Assembly: GCA_026119935.1 (NCBI GenBank)
Contig: JALRMH010000001.1
Span: forward strand, 2,356,001 to 2,420,000
Origin: Endothia cerciana
Taxonomy: Eukaryota > Ascomycota > Sordariomycetes > Diaporthales > Cryphonectriaceae
Direction: 5' to 3'
DNA: 64,000 nt
Shown here: positions 1-12,239 of the stretch, piece by piece
Layout of the letters: the number at the start of each line of letters is the position of its first letter
Numbering within the stretch: position 1 is the first letter of the stretch
The notes under the pieces: generated by a model
Told to the model about the DNA's origin: nothing
The model's database searches: none
The model's input: the letters and a program-made list of their open reading frames with translations, nothing else
Translations under genes and position numbers: made by a program

Positions 1-1817
1 GCAGATGCAGTGTGTCTAGGACTCACCAGGAAGTTCAAGAAGGTAAAGTTTAAGCAGGCTAGCAACTGTGGGTATATCGAACTCAGAAAAGACCTCGGGT
101 GGGAACGGCTTGCCGTCGTTAACCTTGGCACGGAGAGCATGCGTCTGGGACAGCGGGACATCAACCAGCCAGACGCCCCTTCTGGCATCATCGCCTTCAA
201 GATCAGGGTAGTGATTGTCGAGGTAGGTGAGGATGGAGGTGACGATCATAGGTACGCGCTTCTTATCTGCCCTGGCGCGAGCTTCGAGGTCAACGCCAAA
301 GGCCTGTTCATCGACCTTGTTGTAGTAATTCTCGTAGATGGTCACCTTCGGAGCGAAGCGACCCGTGCGGTAGTTCTCCAGGAGATAGCGCAGGTCACCC
401 TGTGGTTGGATCGTCTCCTGGTACAGCATCATCTTGTCAACGGCAGACTGGATGATGGGCAGGACGTTGCCTATGGCGCCGGAGAAGTCAAGAATGACAG
501 TCTTGATGGCCTTCAGCCTGTCAAGCTCACAGCGTTCCAGGAACTTGAGGTGCACCGAGATGGCCTCTTCAAGCTCGCATCTTGTCTCGTCCAGCTTCCT
601 GACACCAGTCTTGTAGTTCTCATCTGCTTCCCTCTGCTCCCTGCGCAGGCGATCCGCTGGGGTCTCGTTGGGGTATGGGTTGTTGAGAGGATTCCAGTTC
701 GCGAGGTACTCGTTCAGTGTGCCCACGACAGGCGAGTCGGCGGTGTCTGGGCCGTTAGAGGCCATCGAGAAGGTCCTTCCAACCGCCGGCTTCTTCTCCG
801 GAACACCCGACAGCTGGAATGCCTTTGGCCGCCACTGGTAAAACAACTTGGAGCTGTTCGCGAACGTGTTGCCGACATTCCCGACGAGCCGCAAGAAACC
901 GCTGGAGACCAGGTCCTGTCCGATGCGCTCCGCATAGCTGACACTGGTGGTGTCCATGTACTTTTGCAGGTACTCGACGATGTCGGCGCCAGCAGAGGTG
1001 TTCATATACGTTCCCAGAATCGGCACCTTGGTATCCTGAAGTTTGATGTTGTTCAACATGTGCGTCAAGCGCTTCTTCATCTCCTCTGCATCAAAGTGCT
1101 CGTCGCCGATCTCGAACACTTCGTCCTCGTCGCTGACATCGGCCTCCTTGTTGTCCGACACCTTGATCTCGGGTATGTTGGGCTTGGGGCTATCCTGTGG
1201 GTCCTGGAAGGCGAACTTGTTCTCCTCCTCGAGATCCTCAACCAGGCGACACTTGTTGAAGTAGTTGCTCCTCAGCTTCTTGACCTGTTCGGCCTGTCTG
1301 TCGTGGGCCTTGATCCGGGTCTGCAGCTCATCCTGGGAGTCCTGTATGCGCGTCTCGTGGGCCTCGCACCATCTCGAAAAGGGGTTCACGACAAGGTCTC
1401 GGATGTTCTGGGCAATCTTCTTGTGGTTTTTTGCGCCGTCCACCATCTCGGTCCGTACACCGTCGAATGCCTGCACAAGAGAAAAGGGTTAGCTAGGGCT
1501 CATCAGGGCCAGGCGATAGGGAGGAAACTCGTACTTTTCGAACGCTGGCGCCATCGTCTCTGGAAAAGCCGCCTTGGATCTTGTCGGCTGCTGGGGCGAT
1601 CTCGGAGAGCTTCTGGCCGTATGCCTCCTCTGCCTCTGCGCGCATGCGGGCGATCGTCAAGACCTGCCGGTTCTCGATGACGCCCTGCTGCAGCTTGCTG
1701 AACAGGACCCCGAGTCCTGCCGGTTGTCAGTGGGAGCAGTCCACCTTTGTTTTCCTAAGATGTGATCCTACCTGCGGCATAGTCGCCCGTCCAGAAACTG
1801 TCTTGAAAGCTGGGCAT
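1..1817 (-). CDS. RhoGAP with F-BAR and DEP domains (Rgd2-like), 3' part missing
   Basis: GTPase-activating protein for Rho-type GTPases with a membrane-curving F-BAR domain, expected to act at the plasma membrane in polarised growth. Exons on the minus strand are 1772-1817, 1535-1716 and 27-1470. The last ends at a gtgagt donor, so the stop codon just beyond it is intronic and the gene runs off the left edge. The spliced protein starts MPSFQDSFWTG and opens with an F-BAR half. A DEP domain follows at about residues 246-320 (GTYMNTSAGADIVEYL; SSKLFYQWRP). The coiled-coil F-BAR half then resumes, and a RhoGAP domain begins near residue 466 (FGVDLEARAR), reaching DIPTVASLLKLYL before the cut. 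A DEP inserted in the F-BAR followed by RhoGAP is the yeast Rgd2 layout. The catalytic arginine region is partly outside the window. The name is by architecture only. Confidence 0.88.
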
Positions 1818-3280
1818 GTTGGGCAGTGATGACAGGCACCTACGTCAGGCCTATCTCGTCGTTCGGAGGGTTGCGACTGTGGGTGACCGAAGCTACGGGA
1901 TGGGTAAAGACATATACCTCTTCCCTTACTTCCTTTTTTTTTTCTCCTTCTTCCTTTCTTTCCTCTTGCTTTCTCGTCGGATGATTCTCAGCTCAGGATA
2001 AGCGTTGGTGTCGAGGAACTCGTGGTCAAATGTTTCGTTCTACTCTGATCTGTTTCGTCGGCCGAACCCGAGCAGGGCTAGGAGATTCCGATGAGGCTGA
2101 GCAGCTGGGCTGTTGGTGGTTCCAAGGATGTGGCCCAGGGACTCGTTGGATTCTGGATCGTGGGTCTTTTTGCCGCTCCCGGGATCGAGAGCTGACGCTG
2201 GCGGTGAATGATACCAACACGAGCACTCCCGCACAGTCAGAGGGAGTCAGTCGAGCGGGATGCGGCGTCGCTTCCGAGCAATAAGTCCAAGGCAGGCGTT
2301 GTTGAAACGTGAGGAGGAAGAGAGCGACAGGAAAGGGGCTTCACGACTGCTTCTGCGTTGTCAAGCTGGAATCCAAGGAAACTTCCACGTCGGATTCGCG
2401 ACAGCGACCGTAAGTAAACCTTGCAAGAAACGAGATCCCCCAATGCAGAAGAGGGATCCGCCAGGCCTGCCGTCCGGTCACTGCCATTGGTGACAGCCAC
2501 CTAGAGTTCGGTTGGTCCAGGGGCCCCCATGAGGCAGCCCAGGCCCTGCCCAGGTGACCCCTGGACCGAGAGTTAGTGGACAAGCACCGACAGGGCGACC
2601 CGAACAACATCCTGAAATGAGATACACACGCCGCCCTATCCATGCCGTGTCTCCCTTCCTTCTCACCAGCGCTCGGTGACGTCAACCTCCTGTCTAGGTG
2701 CATTTGTCTAATTTAATGGCACCCGCCCTGCGGGACGTCACACCCAGGCCTGCCTAGACAGACCGTTGAGACTGCGACCCTCAAGATGCCCTCGAGGGCC
2801 ATACCGTAGAGGGCCCAGTCCTGATACGCCCGAACCCTAAGGAGACCATCCCACACTATATGTGTTCACAGTCGGTTAGGAGAGGCAACATCATATACTC
2901 CGTACCACCGACATGTGACAATGTCCTATTCCCGCCCCCTAGTGCCTCATACCTCATACAAGCCATAAGCGAGGGATGGCGCAAAGGGCGATCATGTGTA
3001 AATCTTGGGTAGTGGTAACGGTTTCAACGGCAGACAGGGGTTAAGCGACAAGCGCTGCCGGACTATCTATGACTTGATCGATGTCGCTTATCAAGCAATC
3101 CTCCGCACATACCACCGTATCACGTACACACGACCACGTCGACCTGTCTCTGTCTCCCTGCACGGTGCACGCCGGGCTGGAGATGTTCCTCGGCTTTAGT
3201 CGATCTGATCTAGCGACACCCTCCTCAACCCACTCTCGTCCGAACTCTTCACTGCCCCTCAGGGGTCCCTATTCAGCATC
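1818..3280. other. Intergenic, about 1.46 kb; no gene seen
   Basis: This lies between the start of the RhoGAP gene (minus strand) and the start of the dipeptidase (plus strand), so it should carry both promoters. A pyrimidine-rich run (T and CT tracts) lies at about 1919-1975, just upstream of the RhoGAP start; seen from that gene it is a GA/A-rich tract. The short open frames here overlap on both strands and resemble no family I know. Confidence 0.6.
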
Positions 3281-4766
3281 ATGTACCCACGCGAGAAGGG
3301 CGAGAAGCGCCAGCCCTATGAGGATGTCTCAGACAAGCGAGATGATCCCCAGCGGACCCCACACTCGCGATCTCGTATCATCGCATTGCTCGCCGTCTGT
3401 CTCATCTTCCTGGGCGGCATTTCCAGAGTGTCTCATCACTGTATTCATGCCGTCCCACACAGGTTCCCGCCCCCGCCTCTCACCATCGAGGAGCGGGTGA
3501 AGAACATCCTCTCCACGACACCGTTGATAGGTCGGCATCTGTCCCGCGGGTTTCTCCCTGACTTGACAATAGCATGCTCATCGTTTCGCAGATGGCCACA
3601 ATGATATGCCCATCCTGATTCGCTCGCTATACAACAACCACATCAACAATGAGACCTTCCAGATCCCCTTCGAGACCGGCAAGACCCCGGGACATGTCGA
3701 CCTCATCCGCCTTCGCGAGGGTATGAACGGCGGCGCCTTCTGGAGCCTCTTCTGGATGTGCCCGGACAACATGACCGATTTCTCCGACGAGATATACGCC
3801 CCGATTGTCCAGGCCACCTACCAGCAAATCGATCTCATGACCCGCATCCGGGCGCTCTATCCGACCCAGTTCTCCCCCAGCGTCGACTCCAGCAACGCCC
3901 TGGCCGCTTTCAGGCAGGGCCAGCTCATCTCACCTTTTGGGATCGAGGGCCTGCACCAGATCGGTAACAGTGCTGCGAACCTGCGACGGTTTTACGAGAT
4001 GGGCGTGAGGTACGCCACGTTGACCCATAACTGCCCCAACCGCTTTGCCGATGCCGCGATCTGGTCGAACCCGACGCGCAAGGCGCCCGAGGGTGGGCTC
4101 TGGGGTGGTGTGAGTGAGGAGGGGAAGGCGCTGGTGCACGAGATGAACCGCATAGGCATGATCGTCGACCTGTCGCACACCAGCGTCGACACGCAGGTGG
4201 ATGTGCTCGGCGGGGGCGACGACGGCTGGGGGGGAAGCCTGGCGCCGGTGATCTACAGCCACAGCTCGGCGCACAGCGTCTGCCCCCACCCGAGGAACGT
4301 CCACGATCACGTCCTCAAGCTGGTTAAGGAGCGCAACAGCGTCGTGATGGTGAACTTTTCGCCAGACTTCATCTCGTGCGTCGAGGGCGACAACGAGAAC
4401 GGGCTCCCGGACTTTTACCCGCCCAACTCTACACTGGCGCAGGTCGTGAGACACATCACGTACATCGGTGACCTGATTGGGTATGAACATGTCGGTCTCG
4501 GAAGTGACTTCGACGGGATCCCGAGCACACCGGAGGGGCTAGATGACGTCTCGAAGTATCCGGATCTGGTGGCGGAGCTGTTGAGACAGGGTGTGAGTGA
4601 CGGGGATGCCGCAAAGGTTGTTGGCGGGAACCTGCTCCGCGTGTGGAAGGATATTGATACCGTTGCGCTGGACTTGCAGTCGCAGGGCACGCTGGCCTTG
4701 GAAGATGATCTGGAGCCATTGAGATTTGCGTCGACGTCGTATTCTGAGACGATGCGCTCATGGTAA
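3281..4766 (+). CDS. Membrane dipeptidase, peptidase family M19
   Basis: Zinc dipeptidase of the renal-dipeptidase family, hydrolysing dipeptides. Exons are 3281-3530 and 3592-4766 (intron gtcggc..cag), giving 474 residues. A short charged N-terminus is followed by one hydrophobic segment (residues 32-46, RIIALLAVCLIFLGG), read as a signal anchor that leaves the catalytic domain in the lumen or outside the cell. The intron splits the first metal motif: codon 84 joins across it to give D-G-H-N-D with ligands H86 and D88. The other ligands fit E202 in GIEGLHQIG, H279 in DLSH and H307 in YSHSSA, with the conserved GLGSDFDG further on. Between H279 and H307 there is an extra glycine/aspartate-rich loop of about seven residues compared with the mammalian enzyme. 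Substrate and location are inferred from the family. Confidence 0.93.
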
Positions 4767-5371
4767 GGGTGACGCACGAGATCCGCTCCGGGTAATGGCG
4801 AGACCTTGCAGGAAGTTCTGTTGAACCTGGCGAATCCGACCCAGGTTCTCTGTCAGACTGTCTGTGGCGAATCGAGGCTGCATCCCTCTCTAGATAGACA
4901 TGCTAGCGCTCACCCAATCCAACCGGCTGAGGCCCTGTTTGCTTTGCCACCTGCATCATCAATCAGTCACTGGTAGCATGGTCAGTTGCTAGCGCGACCG
5001 GTTTCAAATGTGTGCTTGGACCGCTGAAAGTCCGTACTCGTCGCGAAGAAATCACAAGAGATTTTTCGCGTTCCGAACCTGGGTGGGATCAAAGCCTGTC
5101 CGGATTCTTTTGAACTTTTTGACTGCTTTTTCTATCAAGACCGTCTGGCCAGCCAGCCAGCATTGTTAGGTCTGTGCAGGCCCTCTCTCCCTCCGAGATG
5201 GCGCGGTACATCATCTTAACACACGCCCACTTTCTCCTATGTGCTCTGCTGTCTATCCCAACGCAACGCGGCTCCAATGCGCTTGAGGGGATCATCATCG
5301 TCACAAACAAGGCCGACACCCGCGGCGATACTTGTCTCTGTACTCTTGCCCAGCCTCCATGCGCATGGCAA
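4767..5371. other. Convergent intergenic region; no gene seen
   Basis: This lies between the 3' ends of the dipeptidase (plus strand) and the mitochondrial ribosomal protein gene (minus strand). It should hold both 3' untranslated regions. I see no further coding signal, RNA gene or clear repeat. Confidence 0.6.
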
Positions 5372-5876
5372 TTACCACCGCCCAAACCTCTCCAGCCGGT
5401 TCAACCTCGCCGCCGTCGCGTTCTGATTGCGCGCCCTCTGTCCGCGCACGGGCAGGCCCATGACGTGTCGCTTGCCCCTGTACGAGCCCATGTCCCTCAG
5501 CCGCTTGATGTTGTTCTGCACGATCTTGCGCGCGTCGTTCTCGATCGTCATCGTCGACAGCTCCGCCGTCAGCTGCATGACGGTCTTGGGGCTGAGCGCC
5601 TCCAGCCGCTGCCGCGGGAAGATGGAGTACTTTGCCATGATGCGGTCGGCGGACTGGGTGCCGAGGGCGAAGAAGGAGGTGAGGGCTTTCTATATAGAGC
5701 GAGAACGTCAGTCGGGTCTTGTTCGTGCCGGGGGGGGGGGGGGGCAATGCGAATGGCAGAAGGTTTGGTGTACCTTGACGAGCTTTTTCTCGCCGAAGTT
5801 GACGCTGAAGATGAAGATCTGGAGGAAGTCAGACGCGGATCAATTGATAGGCTAGAATGTAGGTACGTACCGCCAT
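5372..5876 (-). CDS. Mitochondrial small-subunit ribosomal protein uS13m (Sws2-like)
   Basis: Component of the mitoribosome small subunit head. Coding exons are 5871-5876, 5774-5818 and 5372-5689, giving 122 residues. The first coding exon holds only the start codon and one alanine codon (ATG GCG). The spliced start MA-IFIFSVNFGEKKLVKALT matches the uS13 N-terminus. The middle follows the family (LGTQSADRIMAKY), and the C-terminal RNA-binding segment is clear (LRDMGSYRGKRHVMGLPVRG, then TAARLNRLERFGRW). It is longer than nothing but the core: no cleavable presequence is visible, as in yeast Sws2. The second intron (5690-5773) contains an uninterrupted run of about 14 C on the coding strand. 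The gene diverges from the Yih1-like gene to its right. Confidence 0.93.
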
Positions 5877-6362
5877 CTTGACAAGAAATCTGTCCTCCTC
5901 TCACCTCGACAAGGGAATCATTGGTGACTGACAGTGTCCTCGAAGACTGTTTATAAGGAGACGTTGACTCTGCCGCATCGGCGCCGTCATTCTTTAGCCG
6001 TTGTTGCGGCTCTGCGATGAGTAAGCCCCTAACCCCGGAGAAGGCTCACGGCAGGGTTCACCCTCGCACCCTCCCCCCTCCCCCGGGGCGGCACACTGGG
6101 GAGGAATTAAGCTGCACGCAAATCAAGCCTCGCTATCACAACTCACTGTTCGGAGTTCAACCTTCAGCAAATTTTATACGCTCCAAAATCAGGGGTCCAA
6201 ATTGCGAGAATTTGACGAGTCATGTGGGGATTCCCAGGATTAGACTTCGGAAGCTCAACTTCTGGTTACCTCAGGGCGTCCTCGGACTTGGCCACAACGC
6301 CGTCACACGCCGTGCAACGATCAGCTTAAGCCGTTGAGCCTCATCCGAGACAGCAGCCCGAC
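5877..6362. promoter_or_regulatory. Divergent promoter region between uS13m and the Yih1-like gene
   Basis: The 486 bases lie between two divergent start codons, so both promoters must be here. No single element could be assigned with confidence. A short plus-strand frame (6017-6337) overlaps the region but shows no family resemblance. Confidence 0.45.
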
Positions 6363-7193
6363 ATGTCCGAGGAATTAGCAGACGAGGTTGAGGCCATTAA
6401 CTCAATTTACGGCGACGGTAGCCTCGTCTCAGCTGGTGAGGACTCGGATATCTATATCCTCACTCTACCTGAGGAGACAGTCTCATTACGTCTGCAGTTC
6501 CCGCCGGACTATCCAGCTGTCCCTCCCAGTGTGGTCAGCACAAATAGCTCTGGGGGGAAACGCGGGGTGGCCTCTCGAGATCTAGAGCTGTTTCGCAATG
6601 CGCTGGGAAATATCTACCAGCCCGGTCAGGTGTGCCTGTTCGACGCGGTCGAGGAGCTCAAGCGATTGCAGGAAGAAGCTGGTCTGACTCAGGAGCCTTC
6701 TCCTGATCATGAAGATGCAGGCGAGGAAAGGCAACCGGTGGCCAAGCCGGCTGTTACAGATGATCTTGGCCCTGAGCCTCCATGGATCCTGTCAGAACCC
6801 GCCACGGAGTTGAAGTCGGTTTTCGTAGCCAGATGCGCCGCAGTCACCTCGCCTGACCAAGCAGCTCAATACGTACAGCACCTGCTGGTGAGTGACAAGC
6901 GCGTTCGGACCGCCACACACAACATCACGGCGTGGCGGATAAGGGGGCCCAACGGGACGTCCTTCCAGGACTGCGACGACGACGGGGAGACGGCTGCAGG
7001 AGGACGCCTCCTTCACCTGATGCAGCTGATGGACCTTTGGGACACCATGGTCATCGTGACTCGTTGGTACGGCGGGCAGAAGCTCGGGCCTAGAAGGTTC
7101 GCGCTGATCAACGCGGTGGCGCGCGACGCATTTGTCAAGGCGGGCCTGGTGGAGGCTCCATCTAACGGCAAGAAGAAAGGCCACGGGAAATGA
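6363..7193 (+). CDS. Yih1/IMPACT family protein (RWD plus UPF0029 domain)
   Basis: Intronless, 276 residues. It starts with an RWD domain (residues 1-105: ELADEVEAINSIYGDG, LRLQFPPDYPAVPP), followed by an acidic linker and a C-terminal IMPACT/UPF0029 domain (about 145-265: ELKSVFVARCAAV, then VIVTRWYGGQKLGPRRF). This order and length match yeast Yih1 and mammalian IMPACT. Those proteins bind Gcn1 through the RWD domain, compete with the kinase Gcn2, and so damp the amino-acid starvation response. The role here is inferred from the family. The 3' end converges on the ACT-domain gene. Confidence 0.92.
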   Translation: MSEELADEVEAINSIYGDGSLVSAGEDSDIYILTLPEETVSLRLQFPPDYPAVPPSVVSTNSSGGKRGVASRDLELFRNALGNIYQPGQVCLFDAVEELKRLQEEAGLTQEPSPDHEDAGEERQPVAKPAVTDDLGPEPPWILSEPATELKSVFVARCAAVTSPDQAAQYVQHLLVSDKRVRTATHNITAWRIRGPNGTSFQDCDDDGETAAGGRLLHLMQLMDLWDTMVIVTRWYGGQKLGPRRFALINAVARDAFVKAGLVEAPSNGKKKGHGK

Positions 7194-7529
7194 GAAGCGA
7201 GATCTGCAGTCTGGTATTCAGACCATCGACGAGGGTTGCGACTAACTAATCAACTTTCCGGTATTATGGACTGAACCGACGAGGCGACATACTTTTCCCC
7301 ACAAATCCAGCCAGACGACAGTCATCTATAGGAAAGACAAACGTCCGTCACCTGCCATCCATAACGCCGGCTGATGACAATGAGGAAAGATATGTTACAA
7401 ATGCAGGCCGACGAAAACGTGTCAAAGTACAGGCCAACCCGTTTGATGCAATCACCGCCCACAGAGCCAGTGCTGAAAAGAAACTGTAATGTCCGAGCAG
7501 CCCTCCTACTGGTTCAAGAAAATTCTCTC
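7194..7529. other. Convergent intergenic region; no gene seen
   Basis: These 336 bases separate the 3' ends of the Yih1-like and ACT-domain genes. I see only non-coding sequence, presumably both 3' untranslated regions. Confidence 0.6.
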
Positions 7530-9074
7530 TCAGCCATGTTTGATCAACAGTGGACTCAGCGTCTCCATAGCCTTGTCTGCAAGCTCACTCGACAAAATCA
7601 CCGCACCGGTCTTGGCGGTGGACAGATACGACAATTCGGCATTCTCCTCCATCTGCAGCTCCTCCGCTAGCTTGCCCGCCACGCCAGCTACAATACCCGT
7701 TGCTTCGAAGGGCAGGTCGACGAGATCGAGGAAGATTGGTGCCAAGTCAGCTTCCGTGGGCCCGATCAGCGAATCCCCAAACTTGCCAAGTAAACACTTG
7801 TCGATGAGGAGTGATGCCTCGTCCTCCTCCGTCAAAGTCACTGACAGGAACCGAGGCTGGCTGACCAACGCCGCAACGAGGCTGGTGTAGAATTTCGTGT
7901 CAACTTGATCAACCCAGGAGGCCTTGCGGTGATTACCATTACCGCTGTGCGGCCTGGCCGGTCTCGAATAGTCGTCGTCGCGCGAAACGTCTTTGCCAGA
8001 GCAGTGGATCAGACGGAGGTCATGCTCGACGTTGGGCACGACGTTATGCTTCTTCAGCAACTTGAATGTCCGCACTTTGGGAATGATATTAGCGAAAAGC
8101 TCTGCCAAGGCTCAGATCAGCCACGGCGCTTACCTTGCAGTTCAGCGACATTGGATGGTGGTGGTGTGGATGGCGGCTCATCGCTCTCCTGGCTGAGGCC
8201 CCGACTGTGTGACAATGCGCCCGGTGATACGAAGGAATCATGACTATCCTCCGGGCACTCGAAACCTCTTGAGAGCAGCGCATGCACCACGCTCTGGCGG
8301 TTTCTACTCGGTACTATGATGAAGTCGGAATAGTAAGAGGTGATGAAGAAGATAGGAATGCTGGCAAGCGCGAGCGGCGATGTCAGGTCGACAACCCGAG
8401 AACCGGCATCCATGCCGGGAGACGACACCCGGACGACACAATACGACTCCTTCGATATCGAGACCGTCTTCGCAGCGTCTTTTGGCAGCCGATCTATGAT
8501 CGGTTTGAAAATTTGCTTGGCCCAGGCGTCGTGACACACTATCGAGCATTCGATCGGCGTTACGCTGATGTTGAGGAAGCCATGCTTCTGATCCAGGTTC
8601 AGACCATCGAGTTGCTCATCGACCGGAGCACCACTGTCGATACTTGGAGGAAGGAGGATCCTCAGTATCGGTTGCAGAAATTGTGAATACAGGCTCAGAG
8701 GAATGTGTATGAGACTGAGCGTCTCGTCCTGTCATGGCGCCGTCAGCATCGGACTCTAGTCAGCTTTACTCCCATTGCCGAGCCAGATTGCCTGGACTGC
8801 TGTCACGACTCCCCCTTCGTCGCAAGTCTTGCGCCTGCGAAGGGGATCTCCGGTTCATTGTTCAGGGTAGTTCTGAAGATTGCCTCTCGTTCCCACCACA
8901 GCGCAGGGAGCGCGCTGCGCCGAGCACAAGAACACCCCCGCAATCGGCCTCCGTGCCGCCCTTAAGGGATAAACGACTTGAAATCGATCCCGGATCTCAA
9001 TTCAGGGCTGGGTGAAGATCATGAATGAACCATAGAGCTGTTCGACTTACGAAAAATTTGATCTCGGCGTTCAT
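7530..9074 (-). CDS. ACT-domain protein distantly like the CASTOR arginine sensors
   Basis: Reconstructed as exons 9051-9074, 8134-8728 and 7530-8101, giving 396 residues. The start is MNAEIKFF, and the next exon continues DETLSLIHIPLSLY. An ACT-type domain follows at about residues 55-150, with the stretch ASIPIFFITSYYSDFIIVP, which in animal CASTOR proteins is the SxYxxDFILV part of the amino-acid-binding fold. A serine/proline-rich linker (PPSTPPPS) leads to a second alpha/beta half (TFKLLKKHNVV, WVDQVDTKFYTSLVAAL). CASTOR proteins bind arginine and control TORC1. Whether the fungal protein senses an amino acid is unknown. The first intron (8729-9050, 322 bases) is long for this genome, so an extra small exon inside it cannot be excluded. 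Upstream of 8728 the frame has a stop, which forces the splice. Confidence 0.72.
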
Positions 9075-12000
9075 GATTGACTACCGCAGAGTGAAGAAAT
9101 CCGGCCTCTCACTGATCATTCTTCTCTACCATGTAGCAAGCGGCACTTGAGACCCTTGCTTGCACCCCACAGATAGTTGCAGGACCCTGTATCCGCCACG
9201 GGCAAAAGTAACTTTCCGGCGGGATTGAGAAAGCCAATCCGAGGGGTCACCTGCAGCGCGGAGGCGGCTGCGCTCCTGGGTTTATTCGAATTTTTTTTTT
9301 TTCGGGACGATAAGTCGATGACTGCTTTCGTCGAGGATTATGACATTTGCTGGTGAGTAAAGATAAAGAAGGTCGTCCGTGCTCGGTCCTCCCACCTATG
9401 GGTCGACTCCTGCCGGCGCCGATCGGAGGGAAGGGCGGAGGAAACGGTGGAGATTCTAGATTCGCGAAGAAAAGTCGGCTGGAGGAACGGCTCGTGCCGC
9501 CAAACAAGGTGCAATATCCTGCGAGCTCGTCGATGCCAGCAACCGCATATGGCATTCGAGAGGTGAAGGACAAAGGTAGTGGGGGGTCTTTGTGGACAGT
9601 GACCCGAAGAGAAGGGAATGGCCGCGGTCCCCTTTGAATATGGTCACAAAGGCCTTCTATCAGGCCGGCAACTTGGCGGGTTGCGGGGGCGCCTGACGTT
9701 GACCCAGTCTCGCCTAGTGTAGCTCTGTGCATTCGGTCTTTTCTGCGGAATAATTGCACAAGACTTTGGACGACGTCGACTTGCCCAATTACCGGCTCCG
9801 ATTTACGCGCTTCACTCCCCTCCGATCCTATTTTCGTCAGGAACGCCGATGTGGCCTTGGCGTCGACAAGGGATGCAATATGATGCTAGCATGAGGTGAG
9901 TAGGTAGTATGGGAGGACGCCGTGCTTAGTATACACTTTATATTGGGCACTCCCCAAGTGGTGCCAGCATCAACGCCCGGCGCCCTTCATTCCTCGCTAA
10001 CCCGCATGAACATGATCAGGAGAGGCGCACACTCCTGCAGACACTGGCGCAGGCATGCAGCACGGCAAGCTAGAGACATTCGGGACTCTCTTGCAGCAGC
10101 TCGTCATGCAAGGTGGGCACCAACGTGGGGGGTCGTCAGCTGCACGCCGTCACAGACATGATTGAGCAGCCCAGCAAGATTCAGGACGATGTTACAGATC
10201 CAGGAGCTTCAGCAGGGCCTTTGAGGATCATGGTGCCTACACAGATCATCAGCCAGCAGCAATTTTCCTGCGCCAGGGACGCTGCAGCTCTATCTCGCAG
10301 TGTACCCCTGAGCCGTTTGCACGTAGGACCCAATCCGGACGTTCGTGGCGCCGTGTTCAACGTCTCACATGCCCTTCACTTACACACCTTTCATTCTTGC
10401 AATGCACGGACACGGAGTACCCCGCAAAGCAGAATTCCTCTAAGAGGCAGTTAAGCTTCGTGATGTTGTCTCGCTCGGACAGCTGGGAAGGATTCGCCGC
10501 AGCCTCCCTTGGCGTCTTTCCCCTTCGTGGTCAAGCTGGAGACGCACCCCGCATTTTGTGCGTGCGTGCGCCATCACACCTTACTGCACCATCTTGCTTT
10601 CATTCCCTCATGATGCTGCATCCTCGTGGCCTGTGGTCAGTGGCTGACGCCCATGACGACCCGACAGGGAAGGGCGGTCGTCATCATGTCGCCCACCATC
10701 CTTTCCTGTTGTCCAGCCCTACCCATGGCCTTAACGCATGGTGTCTTACTGAACCATCAAATCGTCGCGACACGATCCCTGGACGCCTCGATTCCGGTAC
10801 GAGGCTTTCATGCTCATGCTGTACGACGGACGATCTCACCTGCCGATGGCGTGCGGTCAGTGCCGTCTAGAGCTGCCGTCGTACGACGTCGTTGCAGAGA
10901 CGACAGCGCGCCCAATCAGCCCCCGGCATCGATGCTGCATCGTGAGAGAAGATGATCGGGCATGAAGGACTCAAATTCCGCTCGGGACGTCACGAAAATC
11001 ACACTCTACATAGCCTATTGACAGGTGTACGTACTCCTGCTGTGCTACTCTCGTGAGGGTTTCACATTCGTAGTCGCCTTTCCCCTTTGGAAGCTATTAG
11101 ACTGAGCCGGGGCATATAGTGTGTAGACTCCGGCGCCATGTGCTTTGGAATACCTGTGAGGCGTACTCCTCCCAATTGGGCGAGCCGGAGAGGCCGAGCG
11201 TCCCTCGGCTTGCCGCATTGTCAGGACTAGGGGATCGGATTCTTGGTTGGGAATACTTACGGTCCCAGCCAGAGGGAGGACGTGCGGGTGGCCACGGGCT
11301 CGAATGCTGCTATTCTAATGTCGTCCTGGTTGCATAGTGCTCACCTTACGTGGACCACGACGCATCTAGACCTGAGTTTTGCACCTGACCTAACGACCCC
11401 CGCGCCGTCCACCGTCCACCGTTGACCTGTCGGCCTTGATCCAAGAATGCAAAAACTCAGCTCTGCTCCACACAGCCACAAGACGTCTTGGACTGAGCAC
11501 CGCTATATCTATTGGATGGATACCGGCCGCTCACCCCGACTTGGAGACAATCTAGCTGATTCCAATACCTCGATCAGCCGCGCTTGCCGGCAACCTGTCC
11601 ACCTCACCTGGCCTAGCCATTCTGAGACTGGGGGACTCGCACCGTGATATCGTGAAGCCGGCCCTCACTCGGAGTCACGCAACTGCGAGCCCAAAGGACC
11701 GTACTATCGTGCCTTCCGAGCGGGTTCCGTAGGCCTGAATTCGAGGACAACCAGCAAAAGGCTGCATCGACCCCTGGAATCTAGGTTCCATCCCGCGCCG
11801 TACTGCATGCATGACATCAGATGCTGCTGCCCTGCAGGTGTTCCTCTCTGGGTGAGCAGCCAGCCGTTGTGGTACTGCAAGGTGAAATTGTCGGGTCCGC
11901 TGCATCAGGTATCCCGTGCCTGTGTCGTGATGCCGATGATAACCACCACCCATGCAATTATTCGACATCGGGCCCGCATAAAACCTCATAGATGATGCAT

Positions 12001-12239
12001 AATAAGCATCATAAGTCGGCTTGTGGGAGCCGTGGATCAGGAAGCCAGAGCCCCCACGTAATATGATGAAGACGCAGGCTGACCCATCATCCATTGTTCG
12101 CTGGGCAGAGGTACCGCATTCAAGCGAGCTTCCAGTGATGGCCACCTCCTGTCCTAGCGAGAATGTACCCAGCATGCTCGCTGTCCGATCCTGGATGCCG
12201 GGGGCCATGCACGCGATCCTAGAGTGAAAGACCCGAGAA
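9075..12239. other. Gene-poor stretch of 3.2 kb
   Basis: No open frame here resembles a known family. The frames are short, overlap on both strands and lack matching splice partners. A run of about 11 T lies at 9291-9301. Base composition is balanced rather than AT-rich, so heavy repeat-induced mutation is not obvious. It could hold a non-coding transcript, but nothing in the sequence proves one. Confidence 0.55.

Noticed and set aside
10..1680. 556-residue plus-strand open frame
   Set aside because: It lies opposite the RhoGAP exons, which carry F-BAR, DEP and RhoGAP motifs; the plus frame has no family resemblance.
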